Positions 10,063-21,308 of a DNA stretch of 64,000 nucleotides are shown here, one piece after another. The first letter of the stretch is position 1. Every line of letters starts with the position of its first letter. Below the pieces are notes generated by a model. It was not told the origin of the DNA. It worked only from the letters and a program-made list of their open reading frames with translations, and ran no database searches. This DNA comes from Jacaranda mimosifolia (Eukaryota > Streptophyta > Magnoliopsida > Lamiales > Bignoniaceae), in assembly GCA_018894105.1 (NCBI GenBank), contig CM032128.1, positions 17,341,001-17,405,000 on the forward strand, written 5' to 3'. The translations under genes were made by a program, and so were the position numbers.

Positions 10063-12278
10063 TGTTGGAAATAGTACCCTGCAACCCAATAGATTTGGCC
10101 TTGTAAAGCTATTTTCTTGTAAAAATAATATTGATTGAATGATATCTTGTATATGGCCATATTCTTCTCATGCACCATATTACTTCACTGGCATTTGGAT
10201 GAAGTCCTTAGATCACTTAAGACTACGGGACTTTGTCACGTACTAGGTGGTGATCATGGAATGAGTCTTACATGGTTGTGATCTTAAAACATTCCAAGTC
10301 ATAGGATCTTCAGAGATAGGACATCTAAGATCCGGATAGACTTTCACTAACGATGCATAAATCCAAGGGGTTGGATATTACTCCGTTCCATGAGCAACCG
10401 TATGCGATACGGATGCGTGTTAGTGGGTGCTTGTTAGAGAACAAGGCACTGAAGACCCACCGGAGACTCCACTAGGTAGCCATAGTGGCAAGTCGGTAGT
10501 GGTTAGTTCTCCTGCTTACGCTAGTGCATATTATTAGTCCTCTAACCTGAGGATCCATGGAAATCTTGTGTTTGGTCCTCATGCTTTGACTCATCCTTGG
10601 TCACTTAGTGGGCCGTTCGAGGTGAGATTGGGTATGAGCTACTTGGCATGGAGGTTTGTGAGATCCAAAAGGGAATCCGACTCCTTGCTTTTGTGAAGGG
10701 CGAATACATCTCCTATGCATTCTATAATGATCAATTTCAAGAAATCCTTGCGCAAGGTGGTATGACAATTTGGGAAAGTAGTTTTCCAAAGTTGAGGTCA
10801 CACAAAGGAATCGGACATTTAGAATAGAAGTATAGAATCGAGGCTATTAGGGGAGCCGACAAATATCTTGCCCTGGGCCTCTTTCGGGAGATAGGAGATG
10901 GAATGATCATATTTGTATGGAACTCGTAGAGCTTTAAATGGTTCTCATATAGACATTCATTTCAACCAATTAATTGGGCTCCATGGGCTTGAGGTTGGAC
11001 ATCGACCATGGAGATTAGGTACTCTACAATTGATGAGATCGATTGAATCGAGTCGACTAGTTTAAAAGGAGTTTTAAACTAGAATAATATTAAATATTCA
11101 AAAGTCACAACGGGTTGTGAGCCTATGTCCAATGAATGGTAGAACCCAATGGGTCACACACAAAAGCCAAACGACCTTCCTAATTGATGGAGAAATTTTT
11201 CTAAGTGTTAGAAAGATAAACTTTTTCCATGGCTGATTTTTGGAAGACTTTTGAAGATCAATTTTTGCTTGATTAATTTAAGTGTTAAATTAATCAATTA
11301 ATTTAAGGAGTTAAATTAGAAAAATAATTAAAGAGTTAATTGTTTGGTGCCACATTGATCATCAATTGATCAAAGTTAACTTAAGGGGTTAAGTTGACTA
11401 AAGTAAACTTAAAGAGTTAAGTTTACTTAACTTAATTGTTAAGTCAAGGTTAATTAATTAAATTAATTAGATTAATTTAATTAATGGAAGAACAAGGATT
11501 TTAAGAGGGAAAATTCAAATTGGATTTGAATTAATTTCGAATAAGATTCCAAGTTGGCAAGTTGGCAAGATGAAATTCAAATTGCTAACTTGCACACAAC
11601 TAATTTTCGGTTCCCACATCCTCATGGGTGGCATCACACCTCACACAGTCTATATATAGATATAGAGCTAGACGAATTTTAGTGTAATTTTCAGCATTAG
11701 AAAATCAAATTCTAAATGCTTTCCCTCCAAAAAAACCTATCTAGGCAAGATATTTATGTGTTGAATTCTTCATTTTCTTCCCTACCAAAACTCTCCTAAA
11801 ACCGATCATACTTTATCTCCATCTTTAGATATAATCCAAATTATGATCTAGATATTTAGGATCTCATCTTTGGTGTGTGGATCAATGTTGGAGGCGATTT
11901 CGCGTGAGATCGCTTTTCACAGTTTCCTACAGATCGTCTGACTTTATGAATTTTTTATGGAATCTGTGATGCGATTTTTGATCCAAATTTTCAAATGAAG
12001 ATAGTGTAAGGTGTTATTTATCTCCCAGTTTTTTTGTTCTAATTTATTTAGAGTTTTGGTTTGTCAAAGAAGGATCTGAATCCGCTGCGCCAGATCCAGT
12101 CGCGAATCTACCAACACTTGGAGATCTGGTTTTCTTCCTTGGATCTTGTTTCTAAAGGTAAATATATTCTTCTAATTCTGAATATACTACATGGTATGAC
12201 CCTGGGATGACCGATTGGCATTGGATTTAGTTTTTTAATTTTGAATTATTGTGCATCCTAATGCCGATTGTTCCTTCA
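10063..12278 (+). repeat. 3' LTR of element X (2216 bp)
   Basis: Starts TGTTGGAAATAGTACC and ends CCTTCA, followed by TCGTG, the right target duplication. It aligns end to end with 1994-4190, with small indels (for example, the stretch before the TATA region is shorter around 11580-11640). It is preceded by host-like LTR sequence rather than by its own PPT. Confidence 0.9.
11649..11666 (+). promoter_or_regulatory. TATA-box region of X 3' LTR
   Basis: TCTATATATAGATATAGA is the same element as in the 5' LTR with the inverted repeat shortened by one base pair. In a 3' LTR it could only drive transcription of downstream flanking DNA. Confidence 0.55.
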
Positions 12279-12283
12279 TCGTG

Positions 12284-12779
12284 ATCTTAAATCTTCCAAG
12301 TTATAGGAACATACGATGTGGGGCATCTAAGATCCGAATAGACTTGCACTAATGATACGTAAATCTAATAGTTGAATATTACTCCATTCCATGAGCAACC
12401 GTATGAGATATGGGTGCATGTTAGTGGGTTTTTGTTAGAGAACAATGTACTAAAGACACACCGGAGAATCCAATAGATAGCTATAGTGGCAAGTCGGTAA
12501 TAATAAGTTCTTGAACTTACACTAGTGTATATTATTAGTCCTTTGACTTGAGGATCCATGGTAACCTTATGTCTGATTCTCATGCTTTGACTCTTCCTTG
12601 ACCACTTAATGGGTCTTTCGGGTTAAGGTTGGGTATGAGCTACTTGGCATGGAGGATTATGAGATCCAAGATAGAATCCGACTCCTCACTTTTGTGAAGG
12701 GCAAGTACATCTCTTATGTATTCTATAATGATCGATTCCAGGAAATCCGTACACAAGGTGGTGTGATAATATAGAAAAT
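12284..12779 (+). repeat. Chimeric tandem repeat, unit 2, right part (LTR fragment)
   Basis: LTR sequence resumes after X (ATCTTAAATCTTCC...) at exactly the point where it stopped before X and runs to the recurrent LTR-RNase H junction near 12779. With the left part it makes a unit of about 1.06 kb, the same length as units 1 and 3. Confidence 0.85.
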
Positions 12780-13830
12780 ATTGGTGGCTTCGGAAGCTGC
12801 AAAGGAAGGTGTTTAGATGAGAAATTTCATTCAAAAATTGAATGTAGTGCCTAGCATTGGTGAGCCAGTGGTTATCTATTGTGACAACAATGGGGCAGTG
12901 ACACAAACCAAAGAGCCAAGATCTCATTAGAAATCCAAGCACATTTTGAGGTGATATTATTTGATCTGGGACATCATTGATAGAGGCAACAACCGAGTAG
13001 AGAGAGCTGCCTTGAAAGAGAATACAGTAGATCTATTGACAAAACCCCTAATGCAAAAGGTCTTTGAATAATATATTGAAAAGATGGGTCTCAAGGCCAT
13101 GGGGCATTGGCTTTAGGGCAAGTGAGAGATTGTTTGAATAGTGCTCGGCAAGCCAATAGGATTGGCCTTGTAAAGCTATTTCCTTGTAAAACAATCTTAA
13201 TTGAATGTTGTTCTTTTTATGGCCATATTCATCTTATGCTCTTTATTTCTTCACTTGCATTTGGATGAATCCCATAGATCATTCATGACTATGGGACTTG
13301 GTTTGGTGATCATAGAATAAGTCTCACACGGTCGTGATCTTAAATCTTCCAAGTTATAGGATCTTACGAGATAGGGCATCTAAGATCCGAATAGACTTGC
13401 ACTAACGATGCATAAACCTAAGAGTTGGATATTGCTCTATTCCATGAGCAACCGTATGAGATATAGGTGCATGTTAGTGGGTTCTTGTTAGAGAACAATG
13501 TACTAAAGACATATCGGAGAATCCACTAGATAGCTATAGTGGCAAGTCGGTAATAATGAGTTTTCCAGCTTACACTAGTGTATATTATTAGTCCTATGAC
13601 CCAAGGATCCATGGTAACCTTATGTCTGATTCTCATACTTTGACTCTTCCTTGACCACTTAATGGGTCTTTCAGGTTAAGGTTAGATATAAGCTACTTGG
13701 CATGGAGGATTGTGAGATCCAAGATAGAATTCGAATCCACGCTTTTGTGAAGGGCAAGTATATCTCTTATGTATTCTATAATGATCGATTCCAGAAATCC
13801 TTACACAAGGTGGTGTGATAATTTAGAAAA
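12780..13830 (+). repeat. Chimeric tandem repeat, unit 3 (complete, about 1.05 kb)
   Basis: RNase H tail (12780-13130) plus the first 700 bp of LTR (13131-13830), with the same internal LTR start (TGTTTGAATAG) and the same end junction as units 1 and 2. The RNase H part is not open; it shares the GTGTTTAGATGAG stop seen in the other units. Confidence 0.85.
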
Positions 13831-14055
13831 TATTGGTGGCTTCAGAAGCTGCAAAGGAAGGTGTTTAGATAAGAAACTTCATTCAAAAATTGAATGTAGT
13901 GCCTAGCATTGTTGAGCCAGTGGTTGTCTATTGTGACAACAATGGGGCAGCTACATAAACCAAAGAGCTAAGATCTCATCAGAAATCCAAGCACATATTG
14001 AGGTAATATCATTTGATCTGGGAGATCATTGATAGAGGCAACAACCGAGTAGAGA
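13831..14055 (+). repeat. Chimeric tandem repeat, unit 4 (truncated)
   Basis: Only about 225 bp of the RNase H part remain. At about 14055 (ACCGAGTAGAGAT) the sequence switches to leader of element A (GATGTATGAGATGCATGGTTAGG). The array therefore ends at a recombination or deletion breakpoint that also removed the 5' LTR and PBS of A. Confidence 0.8.
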
Positions 14056-14763
14056 TAGGATGAGATGTATGAGATGCATGGTTAGGATGTAGAAAACCTA
14101 AATAAGAAAATAAAATATTGAGATCTTTGTGAGCAAGAAAACCCCTCCACTTAGAATGTCTAAGTGCTTTCAAATATTGAGTCAAAATGGAAACAAATTA
14201 AAAGGAATTTTAATTAATTCATGTCTTCTACCAATAATATATGGCATGAAGACACTGCTTTCTTTATGTGATATGCATCCGAACACAGGGGTCAACTTAG
14301 ATAGAAAGTTGTGACCATTACTTAGCATATGATACACCTTTGATTTGAGTCTGCCCACATATTATACACTCAGATACAGGTGATGTTGTGGAGCGGTCTC
14401 GAATTAAAGCTTGATGGGTAGATACAACTTAATACCTAGTAATGTAGAGGTCGTCCAATTAGGGGATCTAAATGAAAAGTGAGGCAAAATATATCAAGAT
14501 TTGCATAGAGATGTAATTAGAAAAAGTTGCTTACCTTTAGATTATTTATGAATATACATCCAGATACGGAGGTGCAATTAAAAGTCTTTGGGTTCATTCT
14601 CAATAGGAAATGAGATTTTCTGAGTTCTTCTTATGGGTAAAGGATTTGATAAAATGGTGGGAGAAAAACATACTCGAAAGACCATGAACATGTTTTCAAT
14701 ATCAAATTTAATCACATGCTTATATTCTCTTTTTTGCCTTTGATGATCTACGAAATTACAAGA
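14056..14763 (+). other. Truncated leader of element A
   Basis: Aligns with the 3' part of the leaders of C and X. It contains the three-copy leader motif in an A-specific form (CCGAACACAGGGG near 14279, CAGATACAGGTG near 14371, CCAGATACGGAGG near 14560). The 5' LTR, PBS and first part of the leader are missing. No coding sequence is credible here; the small open frame at 14129-14314 lies within non-coding leader homology. Confidence 0.75.
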
Positions 14764-15544
14764 ATAGCTAAATATCCATTGGACGTTACTTTGGAAACCA
14801 ATAAACCAATCGTGCCTAACTTCCACGATTGATTAAACCCCAAAAATTGTTCTAGATTTCTAGAAATTGATAAATGTCCTATATCATGGTGCGCATAATC
14901 CCATGCAGATCAATGTAGATCAAGAGACATGTGAAAAGTTCATGAATTGGGTTAAGGATCATCCTATCCTATTGTCCCATGACGGCATCTACAAACTTCA
15001 AAAGTCTTAAGGACATGTGAATAGTACCTTAGTTAAAGTTTACAAGAGTTGTAAAGCAAACAAGGTATGAGAAGTTCATGTTTTCAAAGGAGATTTTCAA
15101 GTTAGGATGGATATGAAGTCATGTGTCATCGACTATGGTCTAATGATAATTAGGCTTGGAGAAGCTTTTCAAATTGGAAATAGTGATGGACAATGATCTC
15201 CATGACGATTCGATCCTGACATCCTCATCGAGTTTTATTGATCAAAGTGTTGGTCTAGGTGGAGATTACCATGACAAGGGCATACCATTAATGCTTGCTT
15301 CATCCTCCAAGTCTTTGAGCCCTAGGGGTGCTAGAAACGGAGGTAAATGGGAGAAAAGTTCTTTCTCTAAGGGAAAACAACCACTAAAGGCATTCAGATG
15401 AGTTAAAAAGATTATAGAGGATATAGTCGATGTCACTTTTTTCTACTTTGGTGACAAAGGCCATCAGAAGGGGTATTGCAAGGAATACCTTGCAACCCCT
15501 AAGAAGGGTATGTATTTTATTAAAGTGCGCTTAACGACCAATTC
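14764..15544 (+). pseudogene. gag of element A (interrupted by element D)
   Basis: The homologous start codon is ATA (14764) instead of ATG. Capsid sequence is recognisable only in pieces and belongs to a subfamily gag distinct from X, C, D and F but shared with B. The nucleocapsid region (15156-15401 and beyond) is Ser/Lys-rich. The zinc-knuckle position reads FFYFGDKGH...C, with both first cysteines replaced by Phe. The sequence stops at 15544, where element D is inserted, and resumes at 25462 in the protease region. The last five bases, AATTC, form the left target duplication of D. Confidence 0.8.
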
Positions 15545-17787
15545 TAAAAGCACGCAATGCACTAGGATCCAATTATAAAAGCTTCAAAATCTAAATAAAC
15601 TAGTGCTTACATGCTAAATAGGCTCAAATCATGCCTAAAATCTAGACTTAGGTAGAATGTTACCTTGAAATGCAAATATCCAAGGAGAAAGTGGTGAACC
15701 TTTTACCAATCCAGAATCTACCAGAAACCACGCAGCAAGAAGAGAATGATTTTTAACCTCATTTAAACTTCTCCAAAATTTACGAAAAAAATACTTAAAC
15801 CTCTCAACACCATGGAGGAAACACAATAAGAAATTTGGATCAAAAAGCTTTCAGGATCTCCTTGGAAAAATTCGCCAAATAGATGGTTAGTTGAAGTAGA
15901 TCTCCAAACCGAAGCAAACTAACTTATTCACCTCTAATGATATGATCCACACACCAACAAAAATTCCAAATTCATCGCACTATAAGCTAGAATAAAAGAG
16001 GATAATGATAGTGGTGGAGGCCGATTTGAGGTAGGGAAGAACAAGAAGAGAGAAAGGCTTTCAACACATGACTGCAATGCTTGCAAGGTGTTTTTGGAGG
16101 AAATTGCAAAAGAATCTAATTCTCTCACACTTTCATCAATAATGACCTATCCTCACACCCTCTATATTTATATATAGGGGGTGGTTGGTGTGATGCCATG
16201 TTGGCATCACAGCTTCCTCAAAGTGGGTGGCCAACTTGCATTGCCAAGGTGGCAAATGCAAAACTTGGCAATGCAAATTCAAATCCAATTTGAATTTCAT
16301 GTGCATCTTAATTACATTTGAAATCCAATTTCAAGCTAATTAAGATGCTTATTCAAATGAACATTTCATTTGAATTTTCCCTCCAAAATTTATTCTTCCC
16401 ATTAATTAAATTAAGTATTTTAACTTAATCAATTAACCTTTGACATAACTCTTACATCAAACAAGCTTAACTCTTAAGCTTAATTTTGTTAACTTAACTC
16501 CTTAAGTTAACTTGACCAATTGATGGTCACTTTCGCAGCAAATAATTAACTCCTTAATCAATGATCTAACTTACCCTTTTAAATAAATTGATTAACTTAA
16601 CACTTAAATTAATCAAATCAAAATTAACCTTTAAATTGGATACCTCAAAAATCAGTCCACTAGGAGAAATTCTCTAACTCTTAGAAAACTGGTCCATCAA
16701 CTAGGAAGCTAATTAGCTTTTGCGTGTGACCCATTAAGTTCTACCATTCATTGGACATGGGCTCACAACTTCATGTGACTTTTGAATATCATATATTCAT
16801 TTTAGTTTAAAACACTTTTAAACTAATCGACTCAATTCAATTAATCTCATTAATTTAAGAGTGCCCAATCTCCATAGCTAATGTCCAGCCTCAAGCACAT
16901 GGAGCCCAACTGATTGGCCAAAATGAATGTTTTGGAGAACCATTATAGCTCTACGCTTACCATGCAAACACGGTCCTTCTGTCCCCTGTCTCCCGAAAGA
17001 AGCCTAGGGCATGATATTGGTCGGCTCCTTAATAGCCTCAATACTATGTCTCTATTCCTAATGATCGATTCCTTTATGTGACCTCATCTTTGGAAAAATC
17101 CTTTTCCAAATTATCACACCACCTTGTGCAAGAATTTCTTGGAATCGATCATCATAGAATGCGTAGGAGATGCACTCACCCTTCACAAAAGTGAAGACTC
17201 GAATTCTATCTTGGATCTCAGAAATTGCCATGCCAAGTAGCTCATACTCATCCTCAACCCGAAAGACCCGCTAAGTGGTTAAGGAATAGTCAAAGCATGA
17301 GGACCAGACACAAGTTTACCGTGGATCCTTAGGTCAGAGAACTAATAATATGCACTTGCATATGTTGGAGAATTTGCCACTACTGACTTGCTATTATGAC
17401 TATCTAGTGGATTCTGTGGTGGGCCTTTAGTGCCTTAGTCACTGATCTGCACCCATATGTCATATGGTTGCTCGTGCAATGGAGTAATATCCTACTCTTG
17501 GATTTATGCATCATTAATGCAAGTCATCCAGATCTTAGTTGTCCCATCTCGTGAGATCCTATGACTTAAAAGATTTAAGATCACGATCATGTGAGACTTA
17601 TTCCAAGGTCATCAAACTAAGTCCCGCAATTATGAGTGATCTAAGGGCTTCATCCAAATGCAAGTGAAGTAATGAAGACCATAAGATGAAGATGGGCATA
17701 TTATGAATATCATTCAATCAAGATAGTTTTACAAGAAAATAACTTTACAAGGCTAATCTAATTAGCTTGTCGAGCACTATTCTAGGA
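15545..17787 (-). repeat. 3' LTR of element D (2243 bp)
   Basis: Its left edge reads TAAAAGC where intact copies have TGAAAGC, and its right edge reads TCTAGGA where intact copies have TCCAACA, so both termini have mutated. It pairs with 23233-25461 through shared variants near the U5 end. A degenerate PPT complement (ATCTCCCAGTTGCC) follows at 17788. Confidence 0.85.
16160..16177 (-). promoter_or_regulatory. TATA-box region of D 3' LTR
   Basis: On the minus strand this is the CTATATATAAATATAGAG-type version of the family TATA palindrome, with one substitution in the centre. The position in the LTR matches that in X and C. Confidence 0.5.
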
Positions 17788-19245
17788 ATCTCCCAGTTGC
17801 CTTAAAGCCAATGCCCTATGGCCTTGAGACCTATCTTCTCAAGATGTTCTTCAAAGACCTTTTGCGTTAGGGGTTTCGTTAGTGGATTTGCTATATTCTC
17901 TTTCGAGGTAACTCTCTCCACTCAGATGTTACCTCTATCAATGATCTCCCGGATCAAATGATATTGCCTCAAAATTTTCTTAGATTTCTAATGTGATCTT
18001 AGCTCTGTGGCTTGTGTGCCACAGCCTCGTTATTGTCACAATAGACAACCACTTGCTCAACAATGCTAGGCACTACATTCAACTCTTGAATGAAGTTTTT
18101 CATCCAAACAACTTCCTTTACAGCTTATAAAGCCGCAATATTCTTTACCTCTGTGGTTGAACCAGCCGTGGTGTCTTGTTTGGAACTCTTCCAACTCACC
18201 GCACCATAGTTGAGGCAAAATATAAATCCAGAGGTGAATTTTAGGTCATCTACATCTGATTGGAAACTTGAATTCGAAAACCCCTCTAGTTTCAATTCTC
18301 CATTGCCGTATACCAAAAACTAGTCCTTAGTCATTCTCCAGTACTTAAGGATTGCTTTAACGGCTATCCAGTAACTCTCACGGGGATTGGATTGGAACCT
18401 ATTCGTAACACTTAGTGAGTGTGCTATATCCGGTCTTATACATTTAACTACATACATTATGCTACCAACAGTGGAGACATAAGGTATGTGGGATATCCTT
18501 CATTTCTTTTCCTCCGTCTTGGGGCCATAAACTTGGAGAGACGAATGCCATGCCCCACAGAAAGAAATCCCTTCTTGAATTCTTTTATACTAAACCTCTT
18601 TAGCGTCTTGTCAATGCTCGGGGTTTGGGATAGCCCCAGCATCCTCTTAGATCTATCTCTATAGATATATATTCCTAACACGTAGGATGCTTCTCCCAAA
18701 TCTTTCATGGAGAATTGTGTAGATAACCACACTTTAGTACACTCTAGCATTCCTACCTTATTCCTAATGTGAAGGATGCCATTGACATAAAGCACAATAA
18801 ATTGTATACTACTCCCACTAGCCTTCTTATACACACATGGTTCATACATATTTTTGACAAAGCCAAATGATCTGACCATTTTGTCAAAACATATGTTCCA
18901 ACTTAGGGATGCTTGTTTGAGTTCATAAATAGATTTATGGAGTTTGCTAACTTTTTGCTCATTTCCCTTAGATATAAAACCTTGTGGTTACTCCATATAG
19001 ATTTCTTCTTCAATGCCTCCATTGAGGAAAGCGGTATTAACATCCATTTGCCATATCTCATAATCATAATATACAGCTATAGCAAGTAGAATCCGAATGG
19101 ACTTAGGCATTACGACCGGTGAAAAGGTTTCTTCAAAATCAATACTGGGTCTTTGAGTATAACCTTTTGCCAATAGTCGCGCCTTAAAAGTCACCACTTC
19201 TCCATCTACTCCAAGCTTTCTCTTATAGATCCACTTGCAATCAAT
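17788..19245 (-). pseudogene. Reverse transcriptase-RNase H of D
   Basis: Minus-strand pol end. RT pieces: 18988-19197 ([40 protein letters not shown]) and 18457-18879 (FGFVKNMYEPCVYKKASGSS, VLYVNGILHI, MKDLGEASYVLGIYIYRD). The catalytic YVDD has become YVNG, so both aspartates are lost. RNase H is visible at 18125-18316 (NGELKLEGFSNSSFQSDVDD, AVSWKSSKQDTTAGSTTEV) and degenerates towards the PPT. The start of RT is missing: a deletion near 19245 joins it to the integrase C-terminal linker. It is a dead copy. Confidence 0.85.
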
Positions 19246-20490
19246 GGAAACTATTCTCTTTAGTGTAACCCTTAGACTCTCTAGGGTATCCTACAAACTT
19301 GCACAAGATGGATCTACTATCCAACTTATCTCCTACTATTCATCTCACATAGACGGGAGATCCCTAAACCTTGAGATATTTGTAAGAGAGTACTTTGCCA
19401 CGCCATATCTCATATCGTGTTTTAGGCACCGACTTTGAAGGTACTATATTTAGTAGCTTCATTATCGTAACAAAGGCGTATCCCCAGAAGGATATGGGCA
19501 CATCAAAAAAGCTCATCATCGAATATACCATATCTAACAAGGTACGGTTTCTCCTCTCGACTACTCCATTATGTTGGGGTGTGCCTGGTGGAGTCATTGA
19601 GAGAGCATCATATTCTTTTTTAGATAACACAAGAATTTGATGCTTAAGTATTCCCCCCACGATTTGATCAAAGAGTTTTAATACTTAGCCCCAATTGTTT
19701 TTTTACTTCATTCCTATACTCTTTGAACTTTTCAAAGGCTTCAAACTTGTTCTTCATAAGAAACATGTGTCCGTACCGACTATAATCATAGGTTAAGGTG
19801 ATGAAGTAGGAATAACCTTATCTCCTACTAAACCTTAGTGGACCAGATACATCCGTATGGATCAAATCTAAAAGACTTGTGGAGCGCTCTGTTTGTCCTG
19901 CGAAAAAGAGCCTTGGTTATTTTTCCTTTGAAACAAGATTCACAAGTAGGAAAACCCTCAATGCCACTAACATTCAGTGCTTTGAGGGCTTCTAACTTGT
20001 TTATTCTCCTTATAGAAATATGTCCAAGTCTTGCATGCCATAACACGGCATATTCTTGGTTATCTAACTTTCTTTTACTTGATTGAATGTACATTAGCAA
20101 AGGTTGAGAATCAAGTATATACAATCTGTTCATTAATGTACCTTGTGCAATTAAAGAACCATTCTTTAATGCTTTCAACATCCTATTCGATATAGAAAAA
20201 TCAAATCCTTCATTATCAAGAATAGGAATTGAAATAATGTTCTTAGCAAGATGGGATACATAATAAACAGGATCAAGTACGATGCAAGCATTCCCCAAGT
20301 CCAACTTGATATCGCCTTGGAAAGTGGCCGCAACTCTGGCTCCATTTCCTAAGTGGAGGATCATATCTCCTTCATGAAAACTTCTTCTTTTTTCCATCCC
20401 CTGTAATGAATTACAAAGGAAAGAACTAGATGCAGTGTCAAATACCCATGTGCAAGAATTAGTCGGCATGTGTATTTCAATAAAGTACAT
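19246..20490 (-). pseudogene. Protease-integrase region of D
   Basis: A long open stretch, 19828-20490, holds a protease-like site (WVFDTASSSFLC), the LHLGNGARVAATFQGDIKLD segment and the GAG-pre-integrase zinc domain (LWHARLGHISIRRINKL, CESC), and reaches the start of the IN core. The integrase end is in 19364-19660 (SMTPPGTPQHNGVVERRNRT, MSFFDVPISFWGYAF, PKTRYEIW). Between them, near 19670, the second catalytic Asp block is damaged, with an in-frame TGA and Asp to Asn. The C-terminal linker is truncated by the IN-RT deletion. This is the best preserved HHCC region on this strand. Confidence 0.85.
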
Positions 20491-21308
20491 ACCCTTCTCA
20501 AGGGTTGCAAGATAAGCTTTGCAATTTCTCTTTCAATACCATTTCTCACCATAATGGAAATAACTAGCTTCAATTTTAGCTTTCTTCTTAACCCTTCTGG
20601 AACTCTTCTCGGGTTGCTTCTCTTTCAAAGAACTTTTCTTCCTCTTAGCTCCATTTCTAAGACCCCTAGGGCCCTTCGACTTGAGAAAGATGCAACCATA
20701 AGGGGCTTCTCCTTTCTCATAGTCACCTCTGTGGTCACAAGCATATTGATCAACTCATTAATCGTAACTTCTTGCTTGGACATATTAAAGTTCATAACGA
20801 ATTGATGATATGATGGTGGCAATGACTGTAGGATCAAATCCATGTGAAGGTCGTCATTCATGACCACATCTTACTATCCAAGCTTCGCAGTGAGTCCTAT
20901 CATCTTGAGGTCGTGATCATGGACATTGCACACATGACTCATCCTTGTCCTAAAGAGCTCCTTAGACAAAGCAAACCTTTCATGTCTATTTTGTACACCA
21001 TACAACTCTTGTAAGTGTATATAGATCTCTCGGGCATGTTTCATGTGCCCATGAGTCTTTTGGAGCTTATTAGACATGGAGGTCATCATAACATATCTAA
21101 CTTGTAGATCAACATCCACAAATTTTGTGAACATTTCACATTGTTGGTCAGTAGCGTCATCACCAAGTGTGTCCAAAGGACTTTGATCAAGAACGTAAGT
21201 CCACTTTTCAGAGTCAAGAATTATTTTAAGGTTTCTCAACCAATCTTGGATGTTGGGCTGGGTAAGTTTATTAGTTTCCAAAATTGATGCGAGTAGATTT
21301 TAAGATAT
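20491..21308 (-). pseudogene. gag of D
   Basis: Capsid reads through 20874-21281 (ETNKLTQPNIQDWLRNLKI, YVLDQSPLDTLGDDA, VDVDLQVRYVMMTSM, ELYGVQNRHERFALSKELF) and 20625-20867 (SLPPSYHQFVMNFNMSKQEV). The homologous start codon at 21308 is ATA and is soon followed by TAA, so no normal initiation remains. The zinc knuckle is destroyed, with both first Cys as Tyr and the His lost. A frame break near 20870 separates the two capsid parts. Gag would form the virus-like particle. Confidence 0.82.

Larger units (their letters stand above)
1994..12278 (+). mobile_element. Full-length Ty1/copia LTR retrotransposon X
   Basis: LTRs lie at 1994-4190 and 10063-12278 in direct orientation. A PBS follows the 5' LTR, then a long leader and a gag-pol remnant in the standard copia order (gag, PR, IN, RT, RNase H). 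Flanking 5-bp duplications are TTGTG (1989-1993) and TCGTG (12279-12283), one mismatch, and the LTR of tandem unit 2 continues on the far side, so X inserted into that LTR. It is non-autonomous: gag-pol has several stops and frameshifts, and the YVDD motif is YVYD. Oddly, the internal region does not end in its own PPT-LTR junction but in host-like RNase H plus 206 bp of host-type LTR (about 9518-10062). Confidence 0.85.

Noticed and set aside
381..14055. CRISPR or bacterial-type repeat array
   Set aside because: Unit is about 1 kb, made of RNase H and LTR sequence, with no short regular spacers; the DNA is plant nuclear.
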